Shown: positions 28,382-40,358 of the stretch, one piece after another
Layout of the letters: each line of letters begins with the position of its first letter
How positions within the stretch are numbered: position 1 is the first letter of the stretch
Source: Roseateles sp. DAIF2
GTDB taxonomy: Bacteria > Pseudomonadota > Gammaproteobacteria > Burkholderiales > Burkholderiaceae_C
Length of the DNA stretch: 64,000 nt
Reading direction: 5' to 3'
NCBI RefSeq assembly: GCF_015624425.1
Contig: NZ_CP049919.1
Location: 2,356,001-2,420,000 of the forward strand
Program-made: the position numbers and the translations under genes
Notes under the pieces: model-generated
What the model was told of the DNA's origin: nothing
What the model saw: only the letters and a program-made list of their open reading frames with translations
The model's database searches: none

Positions 28382-29869
28382 ATGTTCTCGATCGACCGCC
28401 AATCCCCCATCCCGCTCGCCGACCAGGTCGAGGCCCGGCTGCGCGAGCTGATCCAGTCCGGCCAGTTGCCCCCCGGCGCGCGCCTGAGCTCGATCCGCCA
28501 GCAGGCCCAGCAGCTGTCGGTCAGCCCGCAGACCGTGATCACCGCCTACGACCGCCTGGTGGCGGCCGGGCTGATCGACTCGCATGGCACGGCCGGCTTC
28601 TTCGTCTGCGAGACGCGCCGCCTGGCGGCCGACGACGACGGCTTCCTGGAGGCGGCCGAGGAGCAGGAGCCGGTCTGGCTGGCCCAGCAGGCCAACGACC
28701 AGCGCGCCGGCGTGCTGCTGGCCAGCAGCGGCGCGCTGCCCGGGGCCTGGCTGGAGGACGCGGTGCCGGCGGTGACGGTGCAGCGCGCGCTGGCGCGCAG
28801 CACCGCCGGCATGGCCTCGCGCTGCCCGCCGCAGGGCCTGCCGGAGCTGCGCGAACGCATCGCGATGCTGCTGCGCTCGCAGGGCATTGCGGCCGATGCC
28901 GGGCGGGTGCTGACCACCTATGGCGGCAGCCACGCGATCGACCTGATCTGCCGCGGCTTCCTGCAGCCGGGCGACACGGTGCTGGTCGAGGACCCGGGCT
29001 ATTTCCTGATGTTCGGCCGGCTGCGCCAGGCCGGGGTGAACATCGTCGCGATCCCGCGCCGCGCCGACGGGCTGGACCTGTCCGCGCTGGAGGCCGCCTG
29101 CCGCGCGCCGCGCCCGCCGCGCCTGCTGTTCATCCAGAGCGTGCTGCACAACCCGACCGGCTGGGGCAGCAGCCCGGCCAATCTGCACAAGGTGCTGATG
29201 CTGGCGCAGCAGCATGGCTTCCTGATCGCCGAGGACGACGTGCAGGGCCATTTCCATCCCGGCCACGCCACCCGGCTGGCGGCTCTGTCCGGGCTGGACC
29301 GGGTGATCTACTACTCGAGCTTCTGCAAGGCATTGAGCCCGGCGCTGCGCCTGGGCTATGTGGCGGCGGCGCCGGAGCTGCTGAAGGTGCTGCTGCGCGA
29401 GAAGATCCTCAGCGTGCTGACGACCGCGGCGCTCAACGAGCTGGTGCTGCTGGAGCTGCTGGCCGCGGGGCGCTGGCGCAAGCATCTGGAGCGGCTGCAG
29501 CGCAAGCTGCTGGCGGCGCGCAATGTCACGATGCGCCAGCTCGGCGAGGCCGGCATCGCCTTCGACCAGCCGGGCGAGGGCGGGCTGTTCCTCTGGGGCC
29601 GGGTGCCGGAGGGCGTCGACGCGGCGCTGCTGGCCCAGGATGCCTACCGCAACAAGATCCTGCTGGTGCGCGGCGCCACCTTCCGCGCCGCGCCGCCGCC
29701 GGCCGGCGAGCCCGACGAGCATCTGCGCTTCAACGTGGTGTTCGGCCAGCATCCGCGCCTGGCCGACTATCTGCGCGAGCGCCTGGCGGCGCTGGTGCAG
29801 GCACGCTCGGTGCTGACCGGCGGCGGCCGCGCGCCGGCTGCGAGACAATCGGGGCATGCAAGCCCCTGA
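28382..29869 (+). CDS. MocR-type GntR regulator with PLP aminotransferase domain (495 aa)
   Basis: Pyridoxal-phosphate-dependent transcription factor. The N-terminal GntR winged helix (residues 1-75) contains PIPLADQVEARLRELIQSGQ, then QLSVSPQTVITAYDRLVAAG. The fold-type I aminotransferase domain (about 110-470) has VEDPGYF, VLHNPTGW, AEDDVQGHFH and the PLP lysine in YSSFCKALSPALRLGY. These domains usually sense PLP or an amino acid rather than catalyse. It probably controls the LysE exporter directly upstream. The 3' end overlaps the next gene by 14 bases. Confidence 0.93.
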   Translation: MFSIDRQSPIPLADQVEARLRELIQSGQLPPGARLSSIRQQAQQLSVSPQTVITAYDRLVAAGLIDSHGTAGFFVCETRRLAADDDGFLEAAEEQEPVWLAQQANDQRAGVLLASSGALPGAWLEDAVPAVTVQRALARSTAGMASRCPPQGLPELRERIAMLLRSQGIAADAGRVLTTYGGSHAIDLICRGFLQPGDTVLVEDPGYFLMFGRLRQAGVNIVAIPRRADGLDLSALEAACRAPRPPRLLFIQSVLHNPTGWGSSPANLHKVLMLAQQHGFLIAEDDVQGHFHPGHATRLAALSGLDRVIYYSSFCKALSPALRLGYVAAAPELLKVLLREKILSVLTTAALNELVLLELLAAGRWRKHLERLQRKLLAARNVTMRQLGEAGIAFDQPGEGGLFLWGRVPEGVDAALLAQDAYRNKILLVRGATFRAAPPPAGEPDEHLRFNVVFGQHPRLADYLRERLAALVQARSVLTGGGRAPAARQSGHASP

Positions 29870-30377
29870 CGAGCTCACCACCCCCCGCCCCGACGGTTTC
29901 CAACGCGTCAGCGCCGCGCTGCTCGCCCTGAGCCACGACCATCCGCCGCTGTGGCTGGAGGTCGCCGCGCGCACCTCGCAGGAGGCGGCCGACGCTTTAG
30001 GCGTCAGCCTGGGCCAGATCGCCAAATCGGTGGTGTTCCGCCGCAAGGCCGACGAGCAGGCGGTGCTGGTGATCGCCTCGGGCGACCGCCGCGTCGACGA
30101 GAAGAAGCTGAAGGAGCACACCGGCCCGCTGTCGCGCGCCGATGCCGACTATGTGAAGGCGCGCACCGGCTTCTCGATCGGCGGCGTCTCGCCGCTGGGC
30201 TTCGCGCCCATCGAGGGCGCGCCGGCGCCGCTGCTGTTCGTCGACCGCGAGCTGTTCCGCTTCGACATCATCTGGGCCGCCGCCGGCCATCCGAACGGCG
30301 TGTTCAAGATGACGCCGCAGCAGCTGGCCGCGCTGACCGGAGCGTCGGTGATCGACGTGGTGCAGGAGTCCGCATGA
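29856..30377 (+). CDS. YbaK/ProX-type aminoacyl-tRNA deacylase (173 aa)
   Basis: Free-standing tRNA editing domain that removes mischarged amino acids. The YbaK fold is recognisable in QIAKSVVFRRKADEQAVLVI, then SGDRRVDEKKLKEHTG, FSIGGVSPLGF, FVDRELFRFDIIWAAAGHPN and VFKMTPQQLAALTGA. The conserved Lys lies in IAKSVVF. Length is typical. The start overlaps the MocR gene, and the stop overlaps the DUF1289 start (ATGA). Whether it acts on Cys-tRNA(Pro) or Ala-tRNA(Pro) cannot be told from sequence. Confidence 0.9.
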   Translation: MQAPDELTTPRPDGFQRVSAALLALSHDHPPLWLEVAARTSQEAADALGVSLGQIAKSVVFRRKADEQAVLVIASGDRRVDEKKLKEHTGPLSRADADYVKARTGFSIGGVSPLGFAPIEGAPAPLLFVDRELFRFDIIWAAAGHPNGVFKMTPQQLAALTGASVIDVVQESA

Positions 30378-30628
30378 GCGTGACCTGCCCGCCGCCGCTC
30401 CCGGGCCAGGTCTTGAGCCAGGTGGCCTCGCCCTGCATCAACATCTGCCGCATGCACGCGCTGACCGGCCTGTGCGAAGGCTGCGCCCGCACCATCGACG
30501 AGATCGCCGCCTGGTCGCGCGCCGATGACGCGAGCCGCCTGGCCATCCTGGCGCGCCTGCCGGAGCGCCGCGCGCTGCTGGTGGAGCAGGGCGTGTTCAG
30601 CGCCGCCGAGTCCATCCAATCGCCCTGA
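30374..30628 (+). CDS. DUF1289 protein (84 aa)
   Basis: Small cysteine-containing protein. The pattern SPCINICRMHALTGLCEGCA (residues 19-38) gives four cysteines in the C-x3-C-x8-C-x2-C spacing of DUF1289, then the helix TIDEIAAWSRA. A metal or Fe-S site is suspected for the family but the function is unknown. It is translationally coupled to the YbaK-like gene (ATGA). Confidence 0.9.
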   Translation: MSVTCPPPLPGQVLSQVASPCINICRMHALTGLCEGCARTIDEIAAWSRADDASRLAILARLPERRALLVEQGVFSAAESIQSP

Positions 30629-30638
30629 GGCCCCCGCC

Positions 30639-31289
30639 ATGAAAAAACTGAGCTTCTACTTCGACCCCGTCTCCCCCTACGCCGCGCTGGCCTTCGAGCG
30701 CCTGCCCGAGGTGCTCGAGGGCTGCAGCTACGAGGTCGAGTACCGGCCGGTGCTGTTCGCCGCGCTGCTGCATGCGCTGGGCCAGAAGGGCCCGGCCGAG
30801 ATCGAGAGCAAGCGCCATTGGACCTTCCGCCAGGTGGCCTGGCTGGCGCATCAGCTGAACATCCCGCTGGACATTCCGGCCCAGCATCCCTTCAACCCGC
30901 TGCCGCTGCTGCGCCTGGCCTGGGCCGCCGGCTCCGGCCCGGCCGGCACGCCGAACCGGCTGGTGGTCGAGAAGCTGTTCCACCATGTCTGGCGCGCCGC
31001 CGGCGCCGATGCCAACGATCCGGCCCGCCTGGCCGCGCTGACGCAAGACCTGGCCCCGGCGCAGGATCCGGGCAGCGAGGCGATCAAGCAGCGCCTGCGC
31101 GAGAGCACCGAGGCCGCGATCCAGCGTGGCGTGTTTGGCGTGCCGACGATCGAGGTGGACGGCCGGCTGTTCTGGGGCCTGGATGCGCTGCCGATGCTGG
31201 CGGCCTATCTGAAGGGCGACCCCTGGTTCGCCAGCGGCACCTGGGAGGCCGCCGCCGCGCCGCGGCCCGGCGTCGTGCGCAAGCATTGA
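30639..31289 (+). CDS. 2-hydroxychromene-2-carboxylate isomerase-like, DsbA family (216 aa)
   Basis: Glutathione-dependent isomerase-like protein of the kappa-GST/DsbA thioredoxin fold. It begins KKLSFYFDPVSPYAALAFER, with the Ser of DPxSPY at the glutathione site instead of a CxxC. FRQVAWLAHQLNIPLDIP and GVFGVPTIEVDGRLFWGLDA match the family. It lies 10 bases after the DUF1289 stop, so probably in the same transcript. No other aromatic degradation genes are near, so the substrate is open. Confidence 0.9.
   Translation: MKKLSFYFDPVSPYAALAFERLPEVLEGCSYEVEYRPVLFAALLHALGQKGPAEIESKRHWTFRQVAWLAHQLNIPLDIPAQHPFNPLPLLRLAWAAGSGPAGTPNRLVVEKLFHHVWRAAGADANDPARLAALTQDLAPAQDPGSEAIKQRLRESTEAAIQRGVFGVPTIEVDGRLFWGLDALPMLAAYLKGDPWFASGTWEAAAAPRPGVVRKH
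31043..31057 (-). repeat. Dispersed 15-mer, copy 4 (in the isomerase-like gene)
   Basis: Plus-strand GCAAGACCTGGCCCC, the inverted form, encoding QDLAP in the isomerase-like protein. A partial copy (GGGCCAGGTCTTG) lies in the DUF1289 gene at 30403. Confidence 0.7.
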
Positions 31290-31302
31290 GCATCGAGGGC
31301 GT

Positions 31303-31324
31303 GGAAAGCCCCTCGGGGCTTTCC
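31303..31324 (+). terminator. Perfect 10-bp hairpin after the isomerase gene
   Basis: GGAAAGCCCC, loop TC, GGGGCTTTCC, starting 13 bases after the isomerase stop. The stem is strong, but no T-tract follows, so it may end transcription weakly or protect the 3' end. The rest of the 203-base gap to the MHS transporter holds only a small ACCACC-GGGC-GGTGGT hairpin and a weak ribosome site. Confidence 0.5.
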
Positions 31325-31492
31325 CGCAGCCGCGCCGCCATCTCACATCGAGAAATGGCGGCCTAGGGTTGCAACGGGTTTTGTCAGCCTCGATTCAGTC
31401 TCGCGTCAGAGACGGGTCAGAGGCGGCTCCGATAGTGCGCCCCATGGACCACCGGGCGGTGGTTCTGGGACAACATCAACGGAGACAACACC

Positions 31493-33163
<1,671 letters not shown>

Positions 33164-33171
33164 GTGACGGC

Positions 33172-33260
33172 CCACCCCCTACCGGCTTCGCCGGCCCCCT
33201 CAAGGGGGCAGCGCCGACCGCTCGGCAAAGCCGGATCGGCGCCGCTCGCTGGGATTCATC
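33172..33260 (+). repeat. Palindromic 3' element, copy B
   Basis: It starts CCACCCCCTA eight bases after the MHS transporter stop. Hairpin 1 is CCGGC TTC GCCGG, hairpin 2 is GCCCCCTCAAGGGGGC, and the third stem has arms GCGCCGA/TCGGCGC around CGGCAAAGCCG. It has the same orientation relative to the upstream gene as the other copies. Confidence 0.85.
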
Positions 33261-33330
33261 GGCGCTGCATGCGTCGAGACCCACGCGAATCGGGAGGGGC
33301 AACTAAGATGGCCTGAGTGTCATCAATCCC

Positions 33331-33360
33331 AAAGGGCGGCCATGGCCGCCCTTTTTCTTT
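33331..33360 (+). terminator. Rho-independent terminator before the PfkB kinase gene
   Basis: A perfect 24-bp palindrome AAAGGGCGGCCATGGCCGCCCTTT (33331-33354), followed by TTTTTCTTTCTC reading rightwards. It ends the MHS transporter transcript. It ends 24 bases before the next ATG, leaving almost no room for a separate promoter. Confidence 0.85.
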
Positions 33361-33378
33361 CTCTTTACCGCGACGACG

Positions 33379-34287
33379 ATGGACATCCTGGTGCTGGGCG
33401 AGGCCCTGGTCGACGAATTCGCCAGCGGCCCGGTGGCCGGCGGCGCGCCCTTCAACCTGGCGCGCTCGCTGGCGGCGTTGGGCCTGGCGCCGCTGTTTGT
33501 CGGCCGCATCGGCGCCGCCGACCCGGCGGGCGCGCTGTTGCTGGCCAGCCTGCGCCGCTTTGGCATGGACGAGTCCGGGCTGCAGTGCGACGCCGAGCAT
33601 GCGAGCGGGCGGGTGCGGGTGCTGGAGTCGCCCGGTGGCACAGATCATCGCTTTGTGATCGAGCCCGATGCGGCCTGGGACCATCTGGAATTGGCGCCGG
33701 TGCGCGCGCTGCTGGCGGGCCGGCCCGCGCCGCGCGCGCTCTGCTTCGGCACCCTGGCTCAGCGTGCGCCGGTCTCGCGCGCCAGCCTGCGGGCGCTGAT
33801 CGCCGACTTCCCGCGCGGCGGCGAGACCCTGCGCTACCTGGACCTGAATCTGCGCGAAGGTGCCGACGATCCCGAGCTGGCCGCCTGGAACCTGGCCCAC
33901 GCCGACTGGCTCAAGGTCAACGAGGAGGAGCTGGCGCGCCTGCTGGCCTGGTTCGCGCCCGATGTGCCGGCGCTGATGGCGCGCTTTGGGCTGCAGCGTC
34001 TGGTGCTGACGCGCGGCGCGGCCGGCTATGCCTGCTACGACGCCGCGGGCCGCTGCCTGGCCGAGGGGCCCGGCCTGCCGCTGGCGCGGCTGGTGGACAC
34101 GGTGGGCGCCGGCGACGGCTTCAGCGCGATGCTGCTGGCCGCGCATCTGCAGGGGCGGGCGCTGCCGGCCACATTGGAACTGGCCAACCGCTATGCGGCG
34201 GCGTTGTGCGAGGCGCGCGGCCCGCTGCCGGAAGCGGACGAGTTCTTCACCGCCTGGCGCTCAGCCTGCCGTCAGCAAGGCGGCTGA
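33379..34287 (+). CDS. PfkB-family carbohydrate kinase (302 aa)
   Basis: Ribokinase-fold sugar kinase, probably acting on fructose or a related sugar. It begins MDILVLGEALVDEFASGPVA, then GGAPFNLARSLAALGLAPLF (the N-terminal substrate motif). The ATP/anion-hole motif LVDTVGAGDGFSAMLL, with the catalytic Asp, lies near residue 240. KVNEEEL is the usual nucleotide-site block. Length is normal. The start is chosen by homology, with no strong ribosome site. The substrate cannot be settled from sequence. Confidence 0.9.
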   Translation: MDILVLGEALVDEFASGPVAGGAPFNLARSLAALGLAPLFVGRIGAADPAGALLLASLRRFGMDESGLQCDAEHASGRVRVLESPGGTDHRFVIEPDAAWDHLELAPVRALLAGRPAPRALCFGTLAQRAPVSRASLRALIADFPRGGETLRYLDLNLREGADDPELAAWNLAHADWLKVNEEELARLLAWFAPDVPALMARFGLQRLVLTRGAAGYACYDAAGRCLAEGPGLPLARLVDTVGAGDGFSAMLLAAHLQGRALPATLELANRYAAALCEARGPLPEADEFFTAWRSACRQQGG

Positions 34288-34357
34288 GAATCGGCCGCAG
34301 AGCAACCATCATCTATCTGTCGATCGATGCATCGACAAGCAGCAAGGAGACCCTGGT

Positions 34358-34519
34358 ATGTGGAAGATTCTGGTCGGTTTCGCGGTCTTCGCCGCGCTGG
34401 CGCTGTTCCTGCTGAGCAAGGGCGGCGACATCGACATGAGCGGCGAGAAGCATGGCATCGACCACGAGCCGGCCGCCTCGTCCCCCGCCGTGCCCGCGGC
34501 CTCGGCGGCCTCGAGCTGA
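34358..34519 (+). CDS. Small membrane-anchored protein (53 aa)
   Basis: Starts at ATG 34358 with AAGGAGA nine bases upstream, a strong ribosome site. One N-terminal membrane segment (WKILVGFAVFAALALFLL, residues 2-19) is followed by KGGDIDMSGEKHGIDHEP and an Ala/Ser/Pro tail. From memory, similar 50-60 residue proteins are common in Burkholderiales as hypothetical proteins. It has its own terminator directly downstream. Function is unknown. Confidence 0.7.
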   Translation: MWKILVGFAVFAALALFLLSKGGDIDMSGEKHGIDHEPAASSPAVPAASAASS

Positions 34520-34546
34520 GCGGTCCGCCCTAGCTGCTTCAAACGC

Positions 34547-34575
34547 AAGGCCGGGGTTTCCCGGCCTTTGTTTTT
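34547..34575 (+). terminator. Rho-independent terminator of the small membrane protein gene
   Basis: Stem AAGGCCGGG / CCCGGCCTT with loop GTTT, followed by TGTTTTT. The left end of the IS1595-like element starts at the next base. Confidence 0.85.
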
Positions 34576-35392
34576 GGCTTTTTGCGCATTGATTCGTGAT
34601 GGCTCACATGGTGAGCCTGAGAGAACGGATGTTGGCTCGCATGGCCCCGGAGGTCGGGCGACAGGAGCGACGGATGCGCAGCCGAGAGCTCAATAGGATG
34701 CTGGCCGAGGCATTGAAGCTGACGCCGGGGCAATGGCAGGAGTTGATGAAGGCCTTGAGCGGCACCGATGAGGTCGCACGGGTCGTGCAGACGGTGCAAT
34801 CGCGTCCGCTGGTCTGTCCGCACTGCCAAAGTGAGCGCGTGGTTGGCAATGGACACGCCAGCGGGTTGCAGCGCTACAAGTGCCGCAACTGCGACAGGAC
34901 CTTTAACGCACTGGCCGACACGCCGCGGGCTCGGTTGTGGCACAAGGGGAAATGGGAGCGCCAAGCCGAAGTGCTGCGCCAGGGCTTGAGCGTGCATCAG
35001 GCGGCCGAGACCTTATCGGTGGCGCCCAGCACGGCCTTCCGCTGGCGTCATCGCGTTGGCGCCAGTGCTAGCCCCGGACGTTGTGCTGTGCACGGATTGC
35101 AGTGGCTCGCTAGGAGCGGCCGCCAGGCATCTGGGCGTCGAGCACCACGCGCCGAATCTCGCCAGAGGTGAGCTGATGCAGGGCGCTTGGCACATCCAGA
35201 ACGCCAACGCGTATCACGCCAGGTTCAAGAACTGGGTACGCCGCTTCAACGGCGTGGCCAGTTCGTACTTGGCCAGCTATCTGGGCTGGTTCCGCGCCTT
35301 GGACCGGTCAGCCCAAACTCACCGCCAGCCCACGCCGTTCCTGGCTCTGGCTGTCGCGGCCTGACGCGTCATCATGCAATGCGCAAAGAGCC
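34576..35392 (+). mobile_element. Decayed IS1595-like insertion sequence (817 bp)
   Basis: Bounded by imperfect terminal inverted repeats: GGCTTTTTGCGCATTG (34576-34591) and, inverted, GGCTCTTTGCGCATTG (35377-35392), 15 of 16 matching. It contains a broken IS1595/ISXO2-type transposase gene. No matching 8-bp target duplication is visible, because T and A runs flank the ends. It lies exactly between two terminators and so disrupts no gene. Confidence 0.8.
34596..35364 (+). pseudogene. IS1595-family transposase, internally deleted and frameshifted
   Basis: The N-terminal part (to about 35060) has the zinc ribbon CPHCQSERVVGNGHASGLQR then YKCRNC, and the HTH-like GLSVHQAAETLSVAPSTAFR. The reading frame then changes. 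The C-terminal part, from about 35065, resumes in another frame with APDVVLCTDCSGSLG, then RHLGVEHHAPNLARGE and NAYHARFKNWVRRFNG, typical of the ISXO2-like transposase domain. The segment that normally joins them and carries the first catalytic acid (the V-E-x-D-E-T-Y type motif) is absent. Roughly 60-70 residues seem to be missing. The element cannot transpose by itself. Confidence 0.85.
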
Positions 35393-35424
35393 AAAAAAAA
35401 CCGCCAGGAGACTGGCGGTTTTTT
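35393..35424 (-). terminator. Rho-independent terminator downstream of rpmG (bidirectional shape)
   Basis: Stem CCGCCAG / CTGGCGG with loop GAGA, flanked by eight A on the left and six T on the right. It can stop transcription from rpmG (minus strand) and from the insertion sequence side (plus strand). Confidence 0.85.
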
Positions 35425-35450
35425 CTTGGGTCGCAAGACCTGAGGCCGAA

Positions 35451-35621
35451 TTACTTCAGCTTCACTTCCTTGAACAGGACATGCTTGCGGGCCTTGGGGT
35501 CGAACTTCATGAATTCCAGCTTTTCGGGCGTGGTCTTCTTGTTCTTGTTCGTGGTGTAGAAGAAGCCGGTGCCTGCGGTGGATTCCAGCTTGATCTTTTC
35601 GCGTCCGCCTTTGGATGCCAT
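35451..35621 (-). CDS. rpmG: 50S ribosomal protein L33 (56 aa)
   Basis: Short basic protein [20 protein letters not shown], then [20 protein letters not shown], and end EVKLK. It matches L33, cysteine-free type (no CxxC zinc pair). The start ATG 35621 follows rpmB by 35 bases. The stop TAA at 35451 is followed by the terminator after 26 bases. The gap carries GCAAGACCTGAGGCC, a diverged copy of the dispersed 15-mer. Confidence 0.97.
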   Translation of the reverse strand: MASKGGREKIKLESTAGTGFFYTTNKNKKTTPEKLEFMKFDPKARKHVLFKEVKLK

Positions 35622-35656
35622 GGTGATGCTCCTTGATTACTCGTGGACGGTTGAGA

Positions 35657-35890
35657 TTACAGCTCGCCCTTGGCGCGCAGATCGGCAACGACTTGGTCGA
35701 TGCCGACCTTGTCGATCAAACGCAGAGCGGCGTTGCTGATGCGCAGGCGGATCCAGCGGTTTTCGCTCTCCAGCCAGAAACGGCGGTACTGCAGGTTCGG
35801 CAGGAACCGACGCTTGGTTTTGTTGTTGGCGTGGGAGACGTTGTTCCCCACCATGGGCTTCTTGCCCGTGACTTGACAGACGCGTGCCAT
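35657..35890 (-). CDS. rpmB: 50S ribosomal protein L28 (77 aa)
   Basis: Sequence [20 protein letters not shown], then [20 protein letters not shown], is diagnostic of L28. I chose ATG 35890; the longer frame would add 21 residues. It forms the usual rpmB-rpmG pair. The 197-base region upstream (35891-36087) presumably holds its promoter; I see no other gene there. Confidence 0.98.
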   Translation of the reverse strand: MARVCQVTGKKPMVGNNVSHANNKTKRRFLPNLQYRRFWLESENRWIRLRISNAALRLIDKVGIDQVVADLRAKGEL

Positions 35891-36087
35891 GACGCTTCTC
35901 CGGTTTGACTTCTCTTCTATCCAGCCGCTCCGCGCACTGCGAAGCGACCACATGACCGCTCTATGCCTGCTAAGCCTGGCGCTGTCTCGGTGAACGAACT
36001 CTCGTCAACGGCGCCCGGGGCGGTCCATCCAGCAGGCAAGCCGGCGAGTATAGCCGCAAATGCGGGTCATGCCAAGGCTGGGCCGGA

Positions 36088-37098
<1,011 letters not shown>

Positions 37099-37234
37099 TT
37101 ATACGGCCTTGACCCTATAGAGTCACGTGATCTAGTTGGCACAATAGCCGCAATTCTAGGCAGGCGCGCCTCACATGCGCCTGGCGCCGCGAAACAAGCA
37201 CAAACCAAACGTTGCCAATCCGAGGAGTGAGTTC

Positions 37235-37903
37235 ATGGCCATGCTGTCCAATCTGGACCTGATCCGCAGGGTGCCCTTGTTCTCCCTGTTGACCACCGAC
37301 CAGGCGCAGTCGATCGCCGACAGCGTGGTCAAGCGCCGCTTCAAGCGCGGCGAGCTGATCGTCGAGCAGGGCACCAAGTCGAATGCCCTGTTCATCCTGC
37401 TGAACGGCCGCGCCCGCGTGCTGACCGCCGACACGCGCGGCCGCGAGGTCATCCTCGCGGTGCTGCAGCCGGGCGACTATGTCGGCGAGATGAGCCTGAT
37501 CGACAACGAGCCCCATTCGGCCACCGTGCGCGCCGAGGTGCAGACCGACATGCTGGTGCTGGGCCGCACCGAGTTCTCGCGCTGCCTGCCCGAGAGCAGC
37601 AGCCTGTCCTACGCGATCCTGCGCGGCCTGGTCGCGCGGCTGCGCAATGCGGACCGCCAGATCGAGTCGCTGGCCCTGCTGGATGTCTACGGCCGCGTGG
37701 CCCGCACCCTGCTGGACATGGCCGAGGACGAGAAGGGCCTGAAGATCATCCGCGGCAAGGTCTCGCGCCAGGACATGGCCAAGGTGGTCGGCGCCTCGCG
37801 CGAGATGGTCAGCCGGGTCATGAAGGACCTGGAGGACAAGGGCGTGATCGAGACCCTGGAAAACGGCTCCGTCGTCATCAAAGAACGCTTACAGCACGAT
37901 TGA
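37235..37903 (+). CDS. Crp/Fnr-family regulator (222 aa)
   Basis: One-component transcription factor. The N-terminal cyclic-nucleotide-binding beta-roll (residues about 12-130) has [20 protein letters not shown], then [20 protein letters not shown]. The C-terminal winged helix has [20 protein letters not shown] and [10 protein letters not shown]. There are no N-terminal Fnr cysteines, so it is not an oxygen sensor of that type. A CGAGGAG site precedes ATG 37235. The upstream 187 bases shared with trxB probably hold both promoters. Confidence 0.93.
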   Translation: MAMLSNLDLIRRVPLFSLLTTDQAQSIADSVVKRRFKRGELIVEQGTKSNALFILLNGRARVLTADTRGREVILAVLQPGDYVGEMSLIDNEPHSATVRAEVQTDMLVLGRTEFSRCLPESSSLSYAILRGLVARLRNADRQIESLALLDVYGRVARTLLDMAEDEKGLKIIRGKVSRQDMAKVVGASREMVSRVMKDLEDKGVIETLENGSVVIKERLQHD

Positions 37904-37937
37904 CGGTGGGGGTCATGTCATGCGCCACAATGGCGCC

Positions 37938-40358
37938 ATGAGTTTTCCCCTGGGATCCCTGATGGGCGGCGACGATGCCGCCGCCCCCAACGCCGCCCCC
38001 TCTGCCGCAAGTGGCGGCGCGAGCGCCGGCGGCGGCAAGACCTATCAACGCCAGCCCAAGAAGAAGGCCGCCCCGGCCGCGCCGGTGCGCAGCGCCAGCT
38101 CGCCACTGTGGCTGGTGGCCGGCGCGCTGCTGTGGGGCCTGACCCTGCTGGCGCTGCTCAGCCATGACCGCGCCGATGCCGCGTTCTCGATTTCCGGCAG
38201 CCGCGAGCTGTCGGCCAACTGGGTTGGCGCCCTGGGCGCCTGGATCTCTGACCTGCTGCTGTTCGCCTTCGGTTTCTCCACCTGGTGGCTGATGCTGGTG
38301 GGGCTGCGCACCTGGCTGGGCGCGCTGGCCGGGCGGCTGCGTGCCGATGGGCAGGTACAGCAGCAGGGCAAGACCTGGCGCGAGCGCAGCCTGTTCTGGG
38401 GCGGCGTGATCCTGCTGATGTGTGCGAGCTGCGCCCTGGAATGGTCGCGCCTGTACGCCTGGGAGACGCGCCTGCCCGGCCATGCCGGCGGCGTGCTGGG
38501 CTTCACCCTGGGGCCCTGGGGCATGAAGGCGCTGGGCTTTGCCGGCTCCGGCGTGGTCTGGATCGTTGCGCTGCTGGCCGGCAGCTCGATGGCGCTGCGC
38601 TTCTCCTGGCTCAACGTCGCCGAGTCGCTGGGCGCGCGGCTGGAGCGCCTGCGCGAGCGCAGCCAGGAGCGCCGCGAGATCAAGGAAGACCAGAAGGTCG
38701 GCAAGCAGGCCAAGCGCGAGCGCGAGCAGGTGGTCGAGGTCGAGCGCCAGGTGGTCGAGGAGCATCTGCCGATCGTGATCGAGCCGCCGGTGGTCGAGGT
38801 GCCCAAGTCCACCCGCGTCGCCAAGGAGCGCCAGACCCCGCTGTTCAGCGAACTCTCGGACACGAAGCTGCCGCAGGTCGACCTGCTGGACGCCGCGCCG
38901 GTGCGGGTCGAGAGCGTGACGCCCGAGTCGCTGGAAATGACCAGCCGCATGATCGAGAAGAAGCTGAAGGATTTCGGCGTCGAGGTGCGGGTGGTGGCGG
39001 CCTCGCCGGGCCCGGTGATCACGCGCTACGAGATCGAGCCGGCCACCGGCGTCAAGGGTTCGCAGATCGTCGGCCTGGCCAAGGACCTGGCGCGCTCGCT
39101 GAGCCTGACCTCGATCCGCGTGGTCGAGACCATCCCCGGCAAGAACTACATGGCGCTGGAGCTGCCCAATGCGCGGCGCCAGACCATCCGCCTGTCCGAG
39201 ATCCTCGGCTCCCAGGTCTATGCCGACGCCTCCTCGCTGCTGACCATGGCCCTGGGCAAGGACATCATCGGTGCGCCGCTGGTGGCCGACCTGGCCAAGA
39301 TGCCGCATTGCCTGGTGGCCGGCACCACCGGTTCGGGCAAGTCGGTCGGTATCAACGCGATGATCCTGAGCCTGCTCTACAAGGCCGAGGCGCGCGATGT
39401 GCGCCTGATCATGATCGACCCGAAGATGCTGGAAATGAGCGTCTACGAGGGCATCCCGCATCTGCTGGCTCCGGTCGTCACCGACATGAAGCAGGCCGGC
39501 AACGCGCTGAACTGGTGCGTCGGCGAGATGGAGCGGCGCTACAAGCTGATGTCCAAGATGGGCGTGCGCAACCTGGCCGGCTACAACAAGAAGATCGACG
39601 ACGCCACCGAGCGCGGCGAGAAGATCCCCAACCCCTTCAGCCTCTCGGCGGAAAGCCCCGATGGTGCCGAGCCGCTGGAGCGCCTGCCGCACATCGTGGT
39701 CGTGATCGATGAGCTGGCCGACCTGATGATGGTGGTCGGCAAGAAGATCGAGGAGCTGATCGCGCGCCTGGCGCAGAAGGCCCGCGCCGCCGGCATCCAC
39801 CTGATCCTGGCCACGCAGCGGCCCTCGGTGGACGTGATCACCGGCCTGATCAAGGCCAACATCCCGACCCGCATCGCCTTCTCGGTCGGCTCCAAGATCG
39901 ACAGCCGCACCATCCTCGACCAGATGGGCGCCGAAGCCCTGCTGGGCATGGGCGACATGCTCTACATGGCCAGTGGCACCGGCCTGCCGGTGCGCGTGCA
40001 CGGCGCCTTCGTCAGCGACGACGAGGTGCACCGCGTCGTCGAATACCTGAAGGCCCAGGGCGGCGAGCCCAACTACATCGAGGGCATCCTGGAGGGCGGG
40101 GTGCTGGAAGGCGATGGCGGCGGCGAGCCCCCGGCACCGGGTGAAGCCAATGGCGAGACCGATCCGATGTACGACCAGGCGGTCGGCATCGTGCTGCAGC
40201 ACCGCCGCGCCTCGATCTCGCTGGTGCAGCGCCATCTGCGCATCGGCTACAACCGCGCCGCGCGCCTCTTGGAGCAGATGGAGAAATCCGGCCTGGTCGG
40301 CGCGATGAACACCAACGGCAGCCGCGACCTCATCATCCCGAAGCGAGACGATGGTTGA
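37938..40358 (+). CDS. ftsK: DNA translocase FtsK (806 aa)
   Basis: Membrane-anchored DNA pump that acts at the division septum on chromosome dimers. Four N-terminal membrane segments lie in about residues 50-210. A short linker (about 230-330, charged, [13 protein letters not shown]) precedes the alpha/beta motor, with Walker [17 protein letters not shown] and Walker [16 protein letters not shown]. The gamma winged-helix (last 70 residues) reads [20 protein letters not shown], then [13 protein letters not shown], and binds KOPS-type sequences. ATG 37938 (MSFPLG) is chosen. The stop is directly followed by palindromic element C. Confidence 0.98.
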   Translation: MSFPLGSLMGGDDAAAPNAAPSAASGGASAGGGKTYQRQPKKKAAPAAPVRSASSPLWLVAGALLWGLTLLALLSHDRADAAFSISGSRELSANWVGALGAWISDLLLFAFGFSTWWLMLVGLRTWLGALAGRLRADGQVQQQGKTWRERSLFWGGVILLMCASCALEWSRLYAWETRLPGHAGGVLGFTLGPWGMKALGFAGSGVVWIVALLAGSSMALRFSWLNVAESLGARLERLRERSQERREIKEDQKVGKQAKREREQVVEVERQVVEEHLPIVIEPPVVEVPKSTRVAKERQTPLFSELSDTKLPQVDLLDAAPVRVESVTPESLEMTSRMIEKKLKDFGVEVRVVAASPGPVITRYEIEPATGVKGSQIVGLAKDLARSLSLTSIRVVETIPGKNYMALELPNARRQTIRLSEILGSQVYADASSLLTMALGKDIIGAPLVADLAKMPHCLVAGTTGSGKSVGINAMILSLLYKAEARDVRLIMIDPKMLEMSVYEGIPHLLAPVVTDMKQAGNALNWCVGEMERRYKLMSKMGVRNLAGYNKKIDDATERGEKIPNPFSLSAESPDGAEPLERLPHIVVVIDELADLMMVVGKKIEELIARLAQKARAAGIHLILATQRPSVDVITGLIKANIPTRIAFSVGSKIDSRTILDQMGAEALLGMGDMLYMASGTGLPVRVHGAFVSDDEVHRVVEYLKAQGGEPNYIEGILEGGVLEGDGGGEPPAPGEANGETDPMYDQAVGIVLQHRRASISLVQRHLRIGYNRAARLLEQMEKSGLVGAMNTNGSRDLIIPKRDDG

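Noticed and set aside
34576..35392. Active insertion sequence
   Set aside because: The transposase frame is broken and the segment carrying the first catalytic acid is missing; no target duplication is visible.
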